Source: Acidobacteriaceae bacterium
GTDB taxonomy: Bacteria > Acidobacteriota > Terriglobia > Terriglobales > Acidobacteriaceae
Direction of reading: 5' to 3'
Assembly (NCBI GenBank): GCA_030042915.1
Contig: JASHYS010000367.1
Span: 1 to 15,985 of the forward strand
DNA length: 15,985 bases
The position numbers were made by a program, and so were the translations under genes. Below, one piece after another: positions 1 to 7,341 of the stretch; within the stretch, counting starts at the first letter, position 1, and each line of letters starts with the position of its first letter. Under the pieces are notes generated by a model. That model was not told the DNA's origin and ran no database searches. It saw nothing but the letters and a program-made list of their open reading frames with translations.

Positions 1-1098
1 AATGGCGGCGAAGTTGGCGTAGTGCGGGCCCATCACAACCGGCACTCCGAACTGCGCCGGCTCCAGTGGGTTGTGTCCGCCCGCGGGAACCAGGCTGCCG
101 CCCACGAACGCAACGCTGGCCAGCGAGTAAACCGACGCCAGTTCACCGATTGTGTCCAGCAGCACGACCTCGCCGGGCCGTAGCGGTTTCTCGGGCCCGG
201 TGCCCCACTCCGACCGCTTGACCCAAGCAACGCCCGATCGGTCCATCAGCGCCGCCACTGCCCCAAATCGCTCCGGATGGCGCGGCGCGATCACCAACGC
301 CACGGACGGATCGTGCGCCAGCAAACACGGCCACGCCTCCAGCAGCGCCGCCTCTTCGCCCTCCAGCGTGCTGCCGGCAACAATCAACCGCAAGGCTCCG
401 GCCATAGTTCGCAAAAGCCGCGTAGCCTCGGCCTCCTGCGCCGCGCGTACATCGAATTTCAGATTTCCAGCTACAGAAGCCTGCTCTGGACGGCAGCCAA
501 TCTCCAGCAGCCGTTGGGCGTCGTTCTCACTCTGCGCCAGCACGCAACTTAGCTGCGAAAGCAGCGGCCGCCAAAGCCGCCGCGTGCGCCGGTAGCGCGG
601 CCACGAGCGGTCTGAGATGCGGGCATTCACCACGGTCACGGGAATCGCGCGGCGGAAACATTCACTCAGCAGATTCGGCCAGAACTCCGTCTCTGCCAGC
701 ACCAGCATGCATGGCCTGAGTGCGTTCAGGTAGGCGCGCACGGCCCAGGGCAAATCCAGCGGGCAATAGAAGACGCGGTTGGTATCGAAGCGCTCGCGGG
801 CCAGCGCCTGCCCCGTCCGCGTGGTGGTGGAAATCACCACTTGATAATCGGGCAAGACGACATCCAGCGTTCTCACCAGCCGCGTGACGGCCAGCACCTC
901 GCCGACGGAGACCGCATGCAGCCAGATCACTCGCCCTCCGGCAGCCGCCGAACGCGGAATGAGCCGGCGGGGGACACGCCCGAGCCGCCCCGGCAAGCCT
1001 TCGCGATACTTGCGCGTGGTCGCCATCCGCCACAGCCACCACGGCGCCCCGGCCACAAGTGCCACAAGCAATATCATGTTGTAGAAAAACAAAGTCAT
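1..1098 (-). CDS. waaA: 3-deoxy-D-manno-octulosonic acid (Kdo) transferase, 3' end cut by window edge
   Basis: This enzyme transfers Kdo from CMP-Kdo to lipid A precursor at the inner face of the cytoplasmic membrane, the step that begins LPS core synthesis. The frame is open from the ATG at 1098 to base 1, giving 366 residues of a protein normally about 420-430 long, so the C-terminus lies outside the window. Residues 1-22 form the hydrophobic N-terminal anchor. WLHAVSVGEV (59-68) holds the conserved Glu (E67) of the family. STTTRTGQ and ETEFWPN follow, and near the end come GGSLVPAGGHNPLEP and GPHYANF, the classic C-terminal sugar-nucleotide-binding signature. No strong Shine-Dalgarno is visible. 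The gene is divergent from the small secreted protein, 60-75 bp away. The family call is very secure; only the start is slightly open, with a second Met at residue 8. Confidence 0.95.
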   Translation of the reverse strand, partial: MTLFFYNMILLVALVAGAPWWLWRMATTRKYREGLPGRLGRVPRRLIPRSAAAGGRVIWLHAVSVGEVLAVTRLVRTLDVVLPDYQVVISTTTRTGQALARERFDTNRVFYCPLDLPWAVRAYLNALRPCMLVLAETEFWPNLLSECFRRAIPVTVVNARISDRSWPRYRRTRRLWRPLLSQLSCVLAQSENDAQRLLEIGCRPEQASVAGNLKFDVRAAQEAEATRLLRTMAGALRLIVAGSTLEGEEAALLEAWPCLLAHDPSVALVIAPRHPERFGAVAALMDRSGVAWVKRSEWGTGPEKPLRPGEVVLLDTIGELASVYSLASVAFVGGSLVPAGGHNPLEPAQFGVPVVMGPHYANFAAI

Positions 1099-1173
1099 GC
1101 GTAACCGAATCGGTCTTCCAGCGGTCTAATCCGTAGGGCCACTTACCTGAATCGTGGGGTGTCTAACCCTAGA

Positions 1174-1842
1174 ATGATACAGTCGCACAGGATGGGAATC
1201 TCGCGGGGCTTGCCCTTGCTGCTGCTTTGGTCGGCGCTGCCGGCAACGGCGAGCGATCACGCGCCGCCTCCGGTGCAACCGGCCACATCGTATCCGGCCG
1301 TTGAAATCCACCAGGACGAGCACGTGGCTATCGCGGTCGAACCCTACGACACGAAGGAAAAGGAATCGATTTTCCGCGTCGACTATACCGATCACGGCGT
1401 CATGCCGGTGCGGCTCATCATCACCAACCTGGGCGACAAGCCCATCTCGCTCAGCCAGGCGCGCATTCTCTTCGAGACCGCCGACGGCGATCGCATCCAG
1501 GCCGCAGAGCCGGAAGACGTCGAGCGCCTGATGACGCGCAAAGACCGTATGGGAAGCAAGATTCCCATGCCCGCGCCGCTCCCGCCCATTCATACCAAGC
1601 CCAAGGGCAGCGACAGCGAGGTCGAAAAGGACTTCAACACCTTCGAATACTCGGCCCTGGCGGTTGAGCCACACACCACGCGGGCCGGCTTCCTGTTTTA
1701 CGTCGTCGATGGGATCGCTCACCCGCTGGTGGGCGCCAAGATTTACGTGCGTTCCGTGCTCAACTCCGACGGTCATGAGCTGTTCTATTTCGAAGTTCCC
1801 TTCGACAAGTATCTGCAATCGAAATCCGGCCAGATGAATTAG
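1174..1842 (+). CDS. Secreted protein of unknown function, acidobacterial type
   Basis: I do not recognise a named family. From the ATG at 1174 the product is 222 residues. An N-terminal signal peptide is visible: a basic n-region, a Leu-rich core (GLPLLLLWSALPATA) and a likely cleavage after ATA. The mature part begins with a Pro-rich stretch, then a probable beta-sandwich containing VEPYDTKEKESIFRVDY, PVRLIITNLGDKPISL and FETADGDRIQ. The ITNLGD segment is typical of a beta-strand domain in exported proteins. I recall similar small secreted proteins in Acidobacteriota, but this is memory, not a search. The start is uncertain: GTG at 1159 and ATG at 1192 are in frame and also keep the signal peptide, and none has a clear ribosome-binding site. 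The gene converges on tdk with an 87-bp gap. Compartment: periplasm or outer surface. Confidence 0.75.
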   Translation: MIQSHRMGISRGLPLLLLWSALPATASDHAPPPVQPATSYPAVEIHQDEHVAIAVEPYDTKEKESIFRVDYTDHGVMPVRLIITNLGDKPISLSQARILFETADGDRIQAAEPEDVERLMTRKDRMGSKIPMPAPLPPIHTKPKGSDSEVEKDFNTFEYSALAVEPHTTRAGFLFYVVDGIAHPLVGAKIYVRSVLNSDGHELFYFEVPFDKYLQSKSGQMN

Positions 1843-1862
1843 CGCTCCTTTGCGCCGCGAGA

Positions 1863-1886
1863 TGCCGCCTGGGCGCTCCGGCGGCA
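1863..1886. terminator. Possible bidirectional hairpin between convergent genes
   Basis: In the 87-bp gap between two convergent genes, TGCCGCC (1863-1869) and GGCGGCA (1880-1886) form a perfect 7-bp GC-rich stem with a 10-base loop. There is no T-tract on either side, so if it ends transcription it is not a classic intrinsic terminator. GC-rich stems arise easily by chance at this base composition. Confidence 0.3.
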
Positions 1887-1929
1887 ATGGCCGTATCGTG
1901 CCGGCTGTCGACATGCACGCTCCGCGGGG

Positions 1930-2538
1930 TCAGTGGGGACGCCCAGGGAGCACGAAGTGCTCAGCGCAGCGCGGCTCGTAGGAGTCGCCAGGCACCTTAA
2001 TGGGGCAATCATATGCCGCGGGCTTGGCGTCAATGAGCCGCTGCGAGTAGAGAGCGCGAGCGCCGCAGTTGCAGTAGGCCATGCACTCAGTCACACTGCC
2101 GCCGTAGGCGTTCACCAGCCAGGTCAGGTTCAGCATTTCGCCGAAAGGCATGGCGCGGAAATCCAGATCGAGCCCGGCCACCAGCACGTCGTGGCCCGTA
2201 TCGAGCAGGTGCTTGGTGAAGAGAAACAGATCGTTGACGAACTGGCCCTCATCGATGGCGATGCATTCCACGCGCTTGCCGATCTCCTGTTCCTTCTCGC
2301 GAATGGCATGCAGCACCTCCCACGGATTGGTCGAGTCGAACGCGAAGGCGCTCATCTTGCCGCCGCCGTTGGGATTGCGGCTCTCCACCACTCCGGGACC
2401 GCCTTTGGTGTCGTCGCTCGGTTTGAGGACCATGACGTATTGCTTGGCGTAATGGCGGCGCATGTCGGCCCTACGCAGAAGTTCCGCCGTCTTGTTGCTG
2501 CGCATGGGGCCCATCATCAATTCGATCTTGCCTTGCAC
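1930..2538 (-). CDS. tdk: Thymidine kinase, type II (TK1-like), variant P-loop
   Basis: Phosphorylates thymidine (and deoxyuridine) to the monophosphate with ATP, the pyrimidine salvage step. I place the start at the GTG at 2538 because AAGGAG lies 8 bases before it. That gives 202 residues, normal for the family. The open frame extends to 2661, but those 41 extra codons have no family likeness. Visible motifs: P-loop GPMRSNKT (10-17), Walker B and catalytic Glu in IDEGQF (95-100, E97), AGLDLDFR (121-128), the lasso region CMAYCNCG with YSQRLID, and C191/H194 near the C-terminus for zinc. Two oddities: the P-loop has Asn15 where GKT/GKS is usual, and the first zinc pair reads C-N-C instead of C-x-x-C. 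The metalloprotease-like gene lies upstream on the same strand, but a 148-bp gap with its own -10-like box suggests independent control. Confidence 0.93.
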   Translation of the reverse strand: MQGKIELMMGPMRSNKTAELLRRADMRRHYAKQYVMVLKPSDDTKGGPGVVESRNPNGGGKMSAFAFDSTNPWEVLHAIREKEQEIGKRVECIAIDEGQFVNDLFLFTKHLLDTGHDVLVAGLDLDFRAMPFGEMLNLTWLVNAYGGSVTECMAYCNCGARALYSQRLIDAKPAAYDCPIKVPGDSYEPRCAEHFVLPGRPH

Positions 2539-2576
2539 GTGTGCTTCTCCTTGCCGCGCGGGAAAACAGCAGAGCC

Positions 2577-2591
2577 GCACATGAAATGTGC
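2577..2591. repeat. Perfect 15-bp inverted repeat in the tdk leader
   Basis: GCACAT-GAA-ATGTGC is a perfect 6-bp dyad with a 3-base centre, 39 bp upstream of the tdk GTG and just downstream of a -10-like box. As RNA it would form a short stem-loop in the tdk leader; as DNA it could be an operator. The adjoining bases 2588-2594 are also complementary to 2532-2538, which covers the tdk start codon, so two exclusive pairings are possible. Confidence 0.4.
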
Positions 2592-2610
2592 AAGCCGCTT
2601 CCGGATTTTC

Positions 2611-2616
2611 ATCATA
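2611..2616 (-). promoter_or_regulatory. Candidate -10 box for tdk
   Basis: TATGAT on the minus strand matches five of six bases of the sigma-70 -10 consensus and would start transcription near 2604, giving a leader of about 66 bases before the GTG at 2538. No good -35 box is seen at 16-18 bp spacing, so the assignment is tentative. A start here also argues against translation from the longer open frame beginning at 2661. Confidence 0.3.
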
Positions 2617-2686
2617 GCGCGGCGGCGAGAGTGAAAGTGGAAAGGATATCCACTGCGTCACAAGACAGGAGCGGTGCGCCGATTGG

Positions 2687-4300
2687 CTAGTGTCCGGCTC
2701 GCAAGGCAGGATCGACCGCGGCCTTCATCACGCCGCAACTTGCGAAAAAGCGGACGAGGTCGGCGCTAAGCGCACCTTCAGGTACTTCCGGCGCCGCGCC
2801 GGGCTGCGCGGGCATCCCAGCCAGGCGCTTCTCACCGTCCCCTCCCTGGGCATCGAGAATGAGCGACGTCAGCCGGCGCGCCAGCGGGAGCGGGAAGCTC
2901 TCGGCAACGAAGACCAGTTTGCCCCGCTGGGTGATCACCACCGGACCCTCGTTCGTGTCATAAATCTGTTCCACTGATTCGCCGTCGGCCGCAGCCGCGG
3001 ATGTAGCGGCAGAGACCATGTGTACGCTGGCGTATTTGCGCCCCAGGTTCTTGGCGTAGAGCTTGGCGAAAACCTGCGCAGAGTCGGCGTTCTTCCACAC
3101 CGATAGATAAAACAGGCCGAGGGATTTGGTGCTGGCCTGTTCTGCGGGGGTGGCATTGCGCAGTTGGCCGGCCCAGTAGATGCCGCCGTCCCAGGCGGGA
3201 GTCAGATCGCGGGATGCATTATCGCCGCCGAAAAGCTCGGTGAGGATGTGCACGTCGAGCTCTCCCATCTGGCCGATGTCGTAAGGCTTGTATTGAGCAT
3301 CGACGAGAGGGTGAATGTTGGGCATAAGCGGGATGGCCGGGATGCGCTTCTGTTCGTAGACGCGTGGATTGAGAATCTCCCAGCTCGATGAGGGCGGGCG
3401 ATCGAGCGCGCCGGCGAAGGCCGCGGCCTGGCCCTGGTCCATCCACACGTCCTGCTCAAAGCTGAGGCCCTCGCTATAGGGAAAGAGCATCATTTCATGG
3501 AGAACCAGCGGCGCGCGCGCCATCACGGGCGAGTCCTCGGTGCTGCTCATCTGCGCCTTGACGATATCGATCACATCGGGATCCTTGACGAGGCTCTTGC
3601 CCAAAGGTTTGAGAATGTAGTCGAACATCACGGCCGTCGCTTGACCCTCCGCCACTGCGTCGCGCGCCGTGTCCATCTCGTCCTTGGCCAGATGGTCAGT
3701 GTCGCCCACTGCATCGGTAGAGACATCGTCAGGCGTTTGGTCGTCCCATTTCTCCAGGTCGGAGTGCTGGTCCTGAAGGGCGTGAGTCAGTTCATGCGCC
3801 AGTACCGGCTTCTGCTCGTCGGCGTCCACCCAATCAAGCAGGTTTACGGTTTTGGTCTTGGAATCGTAATAGGCTTCGATCTGCTCCTTGAGGAGGATAA
3901 GCAGGAACGGCTTGAGTGCGAAGTCGTGGTCGAGCAGGCCGAATTTCTTGAGCACAATCTCGTCGCGCTGCAGACGCTTGGTATCTTCGTCCTCGTTGAA
4001 TTTTTCGTCAAGATACGCTTCCACCGCGGCACGGGTGGTCAACTGGCGCTTGACTGTGCTCTTGATCGGCAGGCCGGTCTCCTGCGAGGAAAACTTCATC
4101 AGTTCATCCACCAGAGAGAACAGTTGCTGGGCTTGCTCAGGTGTGATGTGGGTATCGGGTTTATCGCCGGGCGGTTTGCTCTGGGGGTTTTGCGAGCCGG
4201 TCTGCTGCGCGACCGCGGCGCTCGCCATCGCGAGACCGAGCAGCAGGGCTACGATTCCCTTGCATCCACTCCAATTCGCCTTCGCGCACCGCTCGTGCAT
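2687..4300 (-). CDS. Secreted zinc metalloprotease-like protein (HExxH), family unnamed
   Basis: A 537-residue exported protein. Residues 1-31 look like a signal peptide (GIVALLLGLAMASAAVAQ, cleavage near AVA-Q), followed by a Pro/Lys-rich linker. HELTHALQDQH (169-179) contains the zinc-binding HExxH, and AVAEGQATAV holds Glu218, correctly placed about 45 residues later to be the third ligand, as in gluzincin peptidases. The remaining 300 residues contain no motif I know, though they are well ordered and rich in Phe/Leu/Trp. Likely site is the periplasm or cell surface, with an endopeptidase role inferred from the motif only. The ATG at 4300 is chosen because GGGAG lies 5 bases upstream. The gene is divergent from ygfZ. 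I recall similar proteins in acidobacteria annotated as hypothetical. The protease call is moderately sure; the substrate is unknown. Confidence 0.85.
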   Translation of the reverse strand: MHERCAKANWSGCKGIVALLLGLAMASAAVAQQTGSQNPQSKPPGDKPDTHITPEQAQQLFSLVDELMKFSSQETGLPIKSTVKRQLTTRAAVEAYLDEKFNEDEDTKRLQRDEIVLKKFGLLDHDFALKPFLLILLKEQIEAYYDSKTKTVNLLDWVDADEQKPVLAHELTHALQDQHSDLEKWDDQTPDDVSTDAVGDTDHLAKDEMDTARDAVAEGQATAVMFDYILKPLGKSLVKDPDVIDIVKAQMSSTEDSPVMARAPLVLHEMMLFPYSEGLSFEQDVWMDQGQAAAFAGALDRPPSSSWEILNPRVYEQKRIPAIPLMPNIHPLVDAQYKPYDIGQMGELDVHILTELFGGDNASRDLTPAWDGGIYWAGQLRNATPAEQASTKSLGLFYLSVWKNADSAQVFAKLYAKNLGRKYASVHMVSAATSAAAADGESVEQIYDTNEGPVVITQRGKLVFVAESFPLPLARRLTSLILDAQGGDGEKRLAGMPAQPGAAPEVPEGALSADLVRFFASCGVMKAAVDPALRAGH

Positions 4301-4369
4301 CGCATCTCCCGTAGCGCTCTAGCCCGCATTCCTCATCTGGACTGCAAACCCCAGCCGCGCTTTCAAGGC

Positions 4370-4375
4370 TATAAT
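4370..4375 (+). promoter_or_regulatory. Candidate -10 box for ygfZ
   Basis: A perfect TATAAT lies 62 bp before the ygfZ ATG, in the 137-bp gap between divergent genes. The predicted transcription start is near 4382. No convincing -35 box is found at 17-bp spacing (that position reads AACCCC), so an activator or a relaxed -35 would be needed. Confidence 0.4.
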
Positions 4376-4437
4376 CAGGGTGCCGTTCGGCGCCAGCGCC
4401 CGCGTCAGTTTCTGCACCGAACCGCGGATAAGTCCCG

Positions 4438-5667
4438 ATGCCTGAGTCCGATCTTGCCGCAAACCTGCAGGCCACCGCGTTGGCCGCAATGCTCGAAGCC
4501 GCGCACACCCCCCATGAACTGACCGCTTATCGGGGCGCATTGACGCCTGCAAGCTTAGACGCGCGCGCGACCGAAACAGAGGCGCTGGTCCATGGCGCCG
4601 CGATTCACGATTTGGGCTGGATGCGCCGCGTGGCCGTTCGCGGAGCCGACCGCTTTCAATGGCTAAGCGGGATGGTCACCAATACGGTCAATGACTTGTT
4701 TCCGAACACCGGCGCCTGGAACTTTGTGCTCAACGCGCAGGGCCACATTCAAGGCGACTTGACGGTGTGGCGGGAGGGCGAGGAAGTCTCGCCCCAGCGG
4801 CGAAGCCCATCGGACCGGGTCGCCAAACCTGCCAATGGCGGCCAGGAGCGGCTTATGGGAACGCCGTTTGCCGGGGAATCGGGTCTGGAGCTGGAGATTA
4901 CGGCCGACCAATTCGATAAGCTGCTGGCCCATCTGAACCGTTTCATCATCATGGATGACGTCGAGCTCGTTCCACTGGGCGAGGAGCAGGGAGGCGAGGG
5001 AGGCGCGGAAACCGCTGTTGGCTTGACCGGCCCTCTGGCAGAGGAAGTGCTTGAGCGCGTCGGCTTGCCCGTGATCGGAAGCCCGATGGTCGGGACCAGC
5101 GTCGAGTGGAACGGGTGGGACGTAAGGATTTTGCGGGTCTATGGCGTCATCGCCCACCATTATGAGTTCTGGCTGCCGTCGGCAGGACTTGCCAGGCTAT
5201 GGTCGTGCCTGCGCACAGGCGGAGCCACGCCGGCGGGTTGCGCGTCGCTTGAGGCGTTGCGCATCGCCGAGGGAATTCCGGCATACGGGATCGATATTAC
5301 GGAGCGCGATCTACCGCAGGAGACGGCGCAGATGCGGGCGTTGCACTTCAGCAAGGGTTGCTACCTCGGCCAGGAGATCGTAGAGCGTATCCGATCACGG
5401 GGCAGTATGCACCGTCATCTGCGGCCTCTGGAGCTGACAGGGCCGGCGCCCGAGCCGCGCACCGCGCTTACGCTGGAAGATGGCACGGCGGCGGGAGAGA
5501 TCACCAGCGCGGCCGAACTGGTTCTTGCCGGGGGGCCTCGTGTATTTGCGCTGGGCACGATCCGCGCAGAGGCTGAGACGCAAAATCAAGAATTCCGTTA
5601 CGTCTCGGGTACCGCGCAGGGAACGGCCCGGATCCTGGAAGCGCCGCCGAGATTGAGTTCGAGGTGA
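4438..5667 (+). CDS. ygfZ: YgfZ/GcvT-type folate-binding Fe-S cluster maintenance protein
   Basis: YgfZ proteins bind tetrahydrofolate and help repair or assemble iron-sulfur clusters in some enzymes, in the cytoplasm. The product has 409 residues, longer than the usual roughly 300-330. Family signatures: RVAVRGADRFQWLSGMVTN near residue 64, NAQGHIQGDLTVWR (99-112), and the diagnostic KGCYLGQE (306-313) with the essential Cys308, followed by IVERIRSRG. Between strand GDLTVWREGEE and LELEITADQFDKL sits an extra segment of about 32 residues (117-148) that the family does not need; it is described as a finding. A second acidic Gly-rich loop is at 179-192. The ATG at 4438 has only a poor ribosome-binding site, and the first 40 residues may be an extension. 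It is first in a plus-strand run ending with ribF. Confidence 0.92.
   Translation: MPESDLAANLQATALAAMLEAAHTPHELTAYRGALTPASLDARATETEALVHGAAIHDLGWMRRVAVRGADRFQWLSGMVTNTVNDLFPNTGAWNFVLNAQGHIQGDLTVWREGEEVSPQRRSPSDRVAKPANGGQERLMGTPFAGESGLELEITADQFDKLLAHLNRFIIMDDVELVPLGEEQGGEGGAETAVGLTGPLAEEVLERVGLPVIGSPMVGTSVEWNGWDVRILRVYGVIAHHYEFWLPSAGLARLWSCLRTGGATPAGCASLEALRIAEGIPAYGIDITERDLPQETAQMRALHFSKGCYLGQEIVERIRSRGSMHRHLRPLELTGPAPEPRTALTLEDGTAAGEITSAAELVLAGGPRVFALGTIRAEAETQNQEFRYVSGTAQGTARILEAPPRLSSR
4798..4866. repeat. Imperfect inverted repeat inside the ygfZ insertion
   Basis: CGGCG-AAG-CCCAT (4798-4810) is mirrored by ATGGG-AA-CGCCG (4855-4866): ten paired bases with an unequal internal bulge and 44 bp between the arms. 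Both arms lie inside the extra coding segment of ygfZ (about 4786-4881). This could be the trace of a short palindromic element inserted in frame, or chance in GC-rich DNA. Confidence 0.3.
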
Positions 5668-5769
5668 AAGTAGCCAGGAAGAAACGGGCTGCGGTGGCAC
5701 GCCAGCCGGCAATTCGGCGGCCAAGTCGCTCGTGGAGCCGCCGGCCTGTCAGATGAGAGACTTGAAGCT

Positions 5770-6393
5770 ATGAGCGAACCACCGAAATTCGAAGTCGTTG
5801 ACCGCCGCAGGATCAAAGCGGAAGAAGAAAAAGAAAGCGGAGAGGCCGCGCCGCATCCAGCGCAACCGGAGAAACCGGCGGACCCTGCTGCCAGTAAGCC
5901 GGCGCCGGGGCCGCGCCTGGTTGTGAACGAACCCAAGCGCGAGACGGAAGCGCAGCGGCCAACGAAGCCCGCAGAGGACCGGTTGGAAGAGGAGCTGCCG
6001 CCACCGCCGACGGCCGAGGAAAGCGATAAATCGAAAGCCGCCTATGACGCTTCGGCGCAACGGCTGGAGGACCTGATCCGCGCACAGAATCCCGCGGTGG
6101 GTGCGCAGCCACCGGTGGGGTTCGAACACCTGGTGCAACAGCTCTACCTGACTGCCATGCTGCAGATGGGCGCGGGAACACAGGAAGGGCAGGCGCCGCG
6201 AGTGGATATCGTGGGCGCGCGGGCGACCATCGATCTGCTCGGCGTTCTCGCCGAGAAAACCAAGGGCAACCTGACCAGCGCCGAGGATCGCATGATGCAA
6301 TCGGTTCTCTTTGAGGCGCGCATGGCGTTTCTTGAAATCACCAGCATGATGACCATGCCCAAGGTACCTCCGTCTCCGAAAAACAGGGAATAG
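5770..6393 (+). CDS. DUF1844 domain protein
   Basis: A 207-residue protein with a disordered, charged N-terminal half (Lys/Glu/Pro/Ala, residues 1-95) and a C-terminal helical DUF1844 domain (about 115-197). The domain shows FEHLVQQLYLTAMLQMG, then IDLLGVLAEKTKGNLTSAE and LFEARMAFLEI, the pattern known from this family in acidobacteria and other phyla. Its function is not established. No signal peptide or membrane segment is present, so it is probably cytoplasmic. It lies 102 bp after ygfZ. In that gap CGGCGGC (5715-5721) and GCCGCCG (5737-5743) can pair as a 7-bp stem, a possible attenuator or spacer hairpin. GAGAG lies about 10 bases before the ATG as a weak ribosome-binding site. Confidence 0.85.
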   Translation: MSEPPKFEVVDRRRIKAEEEKESGEAAPHPAQPEKPADPAASKPAPGPRLVVNEPKRETEAQRPTKPAEDRLEEELPPPPTAEESDKSKAAYDASAQRLEDLIRAQNPAVGAQPPVGFEHLVQQLYLTAMLQMGAGTQEGQAPRVDIVGARATIDLLGVLAEKTKGNLTSAEDRMMQSVLFEARMAFLEITSMMTMPKVPPSPKNRE

Positions 6394-6531
6394 GGAACGG
6401 GACGATGGGATTAGGAAACCGCCGCTTGTAGCTCGTTGCCCAAAGCGAATAGCTGAAAGCAGGCTGCTGTTGGCTGTGCTCACTGCCGCTCGTTAACCGC
6501 TCCACAGAGTTTCGCCATCCACTGAAGCCGA

Positions 6532-7341
6532 ATGGACGCTACGCTCACATTTTTAGGCACGGGCACTTCCATGGGGGTTCCCACACTGGGTTGTTCGTGC
6601 GCTGTGTGCAAGTCGGCGGACCCGCACGACCGGCGCTTGCGTCCCTCGGTGCTGCTACGGTGGGTAAGGCAAACTGCGGCTGTCGATGGCCGCGCCGAGT
6701 ACGCCATTGTCATCGACACCGGCCCCGACTTCCGCGAGCAGGCACTGCGCGAGGGTATTGCGCACCTGGACGCCGTCTTCTACACGCATGCTCACGCCGA
6801 CCACATTTTGGGCATGGATGATCTGCGTCCGTTGAGCTTCATCGCGGCACGGAAGAGCGGGCCCATTCCGCTTTACGCCAGCCCCGATGTGACCGCTGTG
6901 CTCCAGCAAACCTTCGCCTACACGTTCTCGCCGCAGGCAACCTACCCCACGCGGGCGCGTGTGCAACTGATGCCGCTTGCCGACCACAACCTGATGCAGG
7001 GTGTGGATTTCATCCGCATTCCACTGCTGCACGGCGACATGCCCATCGTGGGCTTTCGCTTTGGAAACGCGGCTTACATGACCGATGTAAGCGCAATCCC
7101 CGAGCCGAGCTTTGCATTGCTTGAAGGAGTCGAGGTGCTGACGATTTCGGCGCTGCGCCACATGCCCCATCCCAGTCACGCCACGTTGGAGCAGGCCCTC
7201 GCATGGTCGCAGCGCATCGGAGCGAAGCAAACCTGGTTCACACACATCGCGCATGACCTCGGTCACGAAGAGACGAACCGTAAACTTCCTGAAAATGCCA
7301 GGCTGGCTTACGACGGGCTGAGCGTGCCAGTAACCCTATGA
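6532..7341 (+). CDS. Metallo-beta-lactamase-fold hydrolase, PhnP-like
   Basis: A 269-residue metal-dependent hydrolase. The N-terminus FLGTGTSMGVPTLGCSCAVC with SADPHDRRLRPS is characteristic of the PhnP-like branch, whose known members are phosphodiesterases acting on cyclic ribose phosphates. Metal ligands are plain: HAHADH (86-91), His167 (LLHGD), Asp185 (TDVS) and a late His cluster, THIAHDLGH (237-245). C21, C23 and C26 match the extra cysteine site seen in PhnP. There are no phn genes here, so a phosphonate role is not supported; a housekeeping cyclic phosphate phosphodiesterase is an inference. The stop overlaps the ribF start by 4 bp (ATGA), implying translational coupling and co-transcription. 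The 138-bp gap upstream shows no clear promoter or terminator. Confidence 0.9.
   Translation: MDATLTFLGTGTSMGVPTLGCSCAVCKSADPHDRRLRPSVLLRWVRQTAAVDGRAEYAIVIDTGPDFREQALREGIAHLDAVFYTHAHADHILGMDDLRPLSFIAARKSGPIPLYASPDVTAVLQQTFAYTFSPQATYPTRARVQLMPLADHNLMQGVDFIRIPLLHGDMPIVGFRFGNAAYMTDVSAIPEPSFALLEGVEVLTISALRHMPHPSHATLEQALAWSQRIGAKQTWFTHIAHDLGHEETNRKLPENARLAYDGLSVPVTL

Noticed and set aside
1126..1914. Minus-strand frame of 262 codons opposite the small secreted protein
   Set aside because: The plus-strand frame has a convincing signal peptide and balanced composition. The minus frame is Arg/His/Gly-rich and overlaps the convergent-gene gap.
2539..2661. N-terminal extension of thymidine kinase up to 2661
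   Set aside because: The 41 extra codons have no likeness to the family, contain the candidate -10 box and hairpin, and a good AAGGAG sits before the GTG at 2538.
3497..4522. Plus-strand open frame of 341 codons opposite the metalloprotease-like gene
   Set aside because: It is antisense to a protein with a signal peptide and zinc motif, is Arg/His/Leu-biased as expected for a GC-rich shadow frame, shows no motif, and would overlap the ygfZ start.
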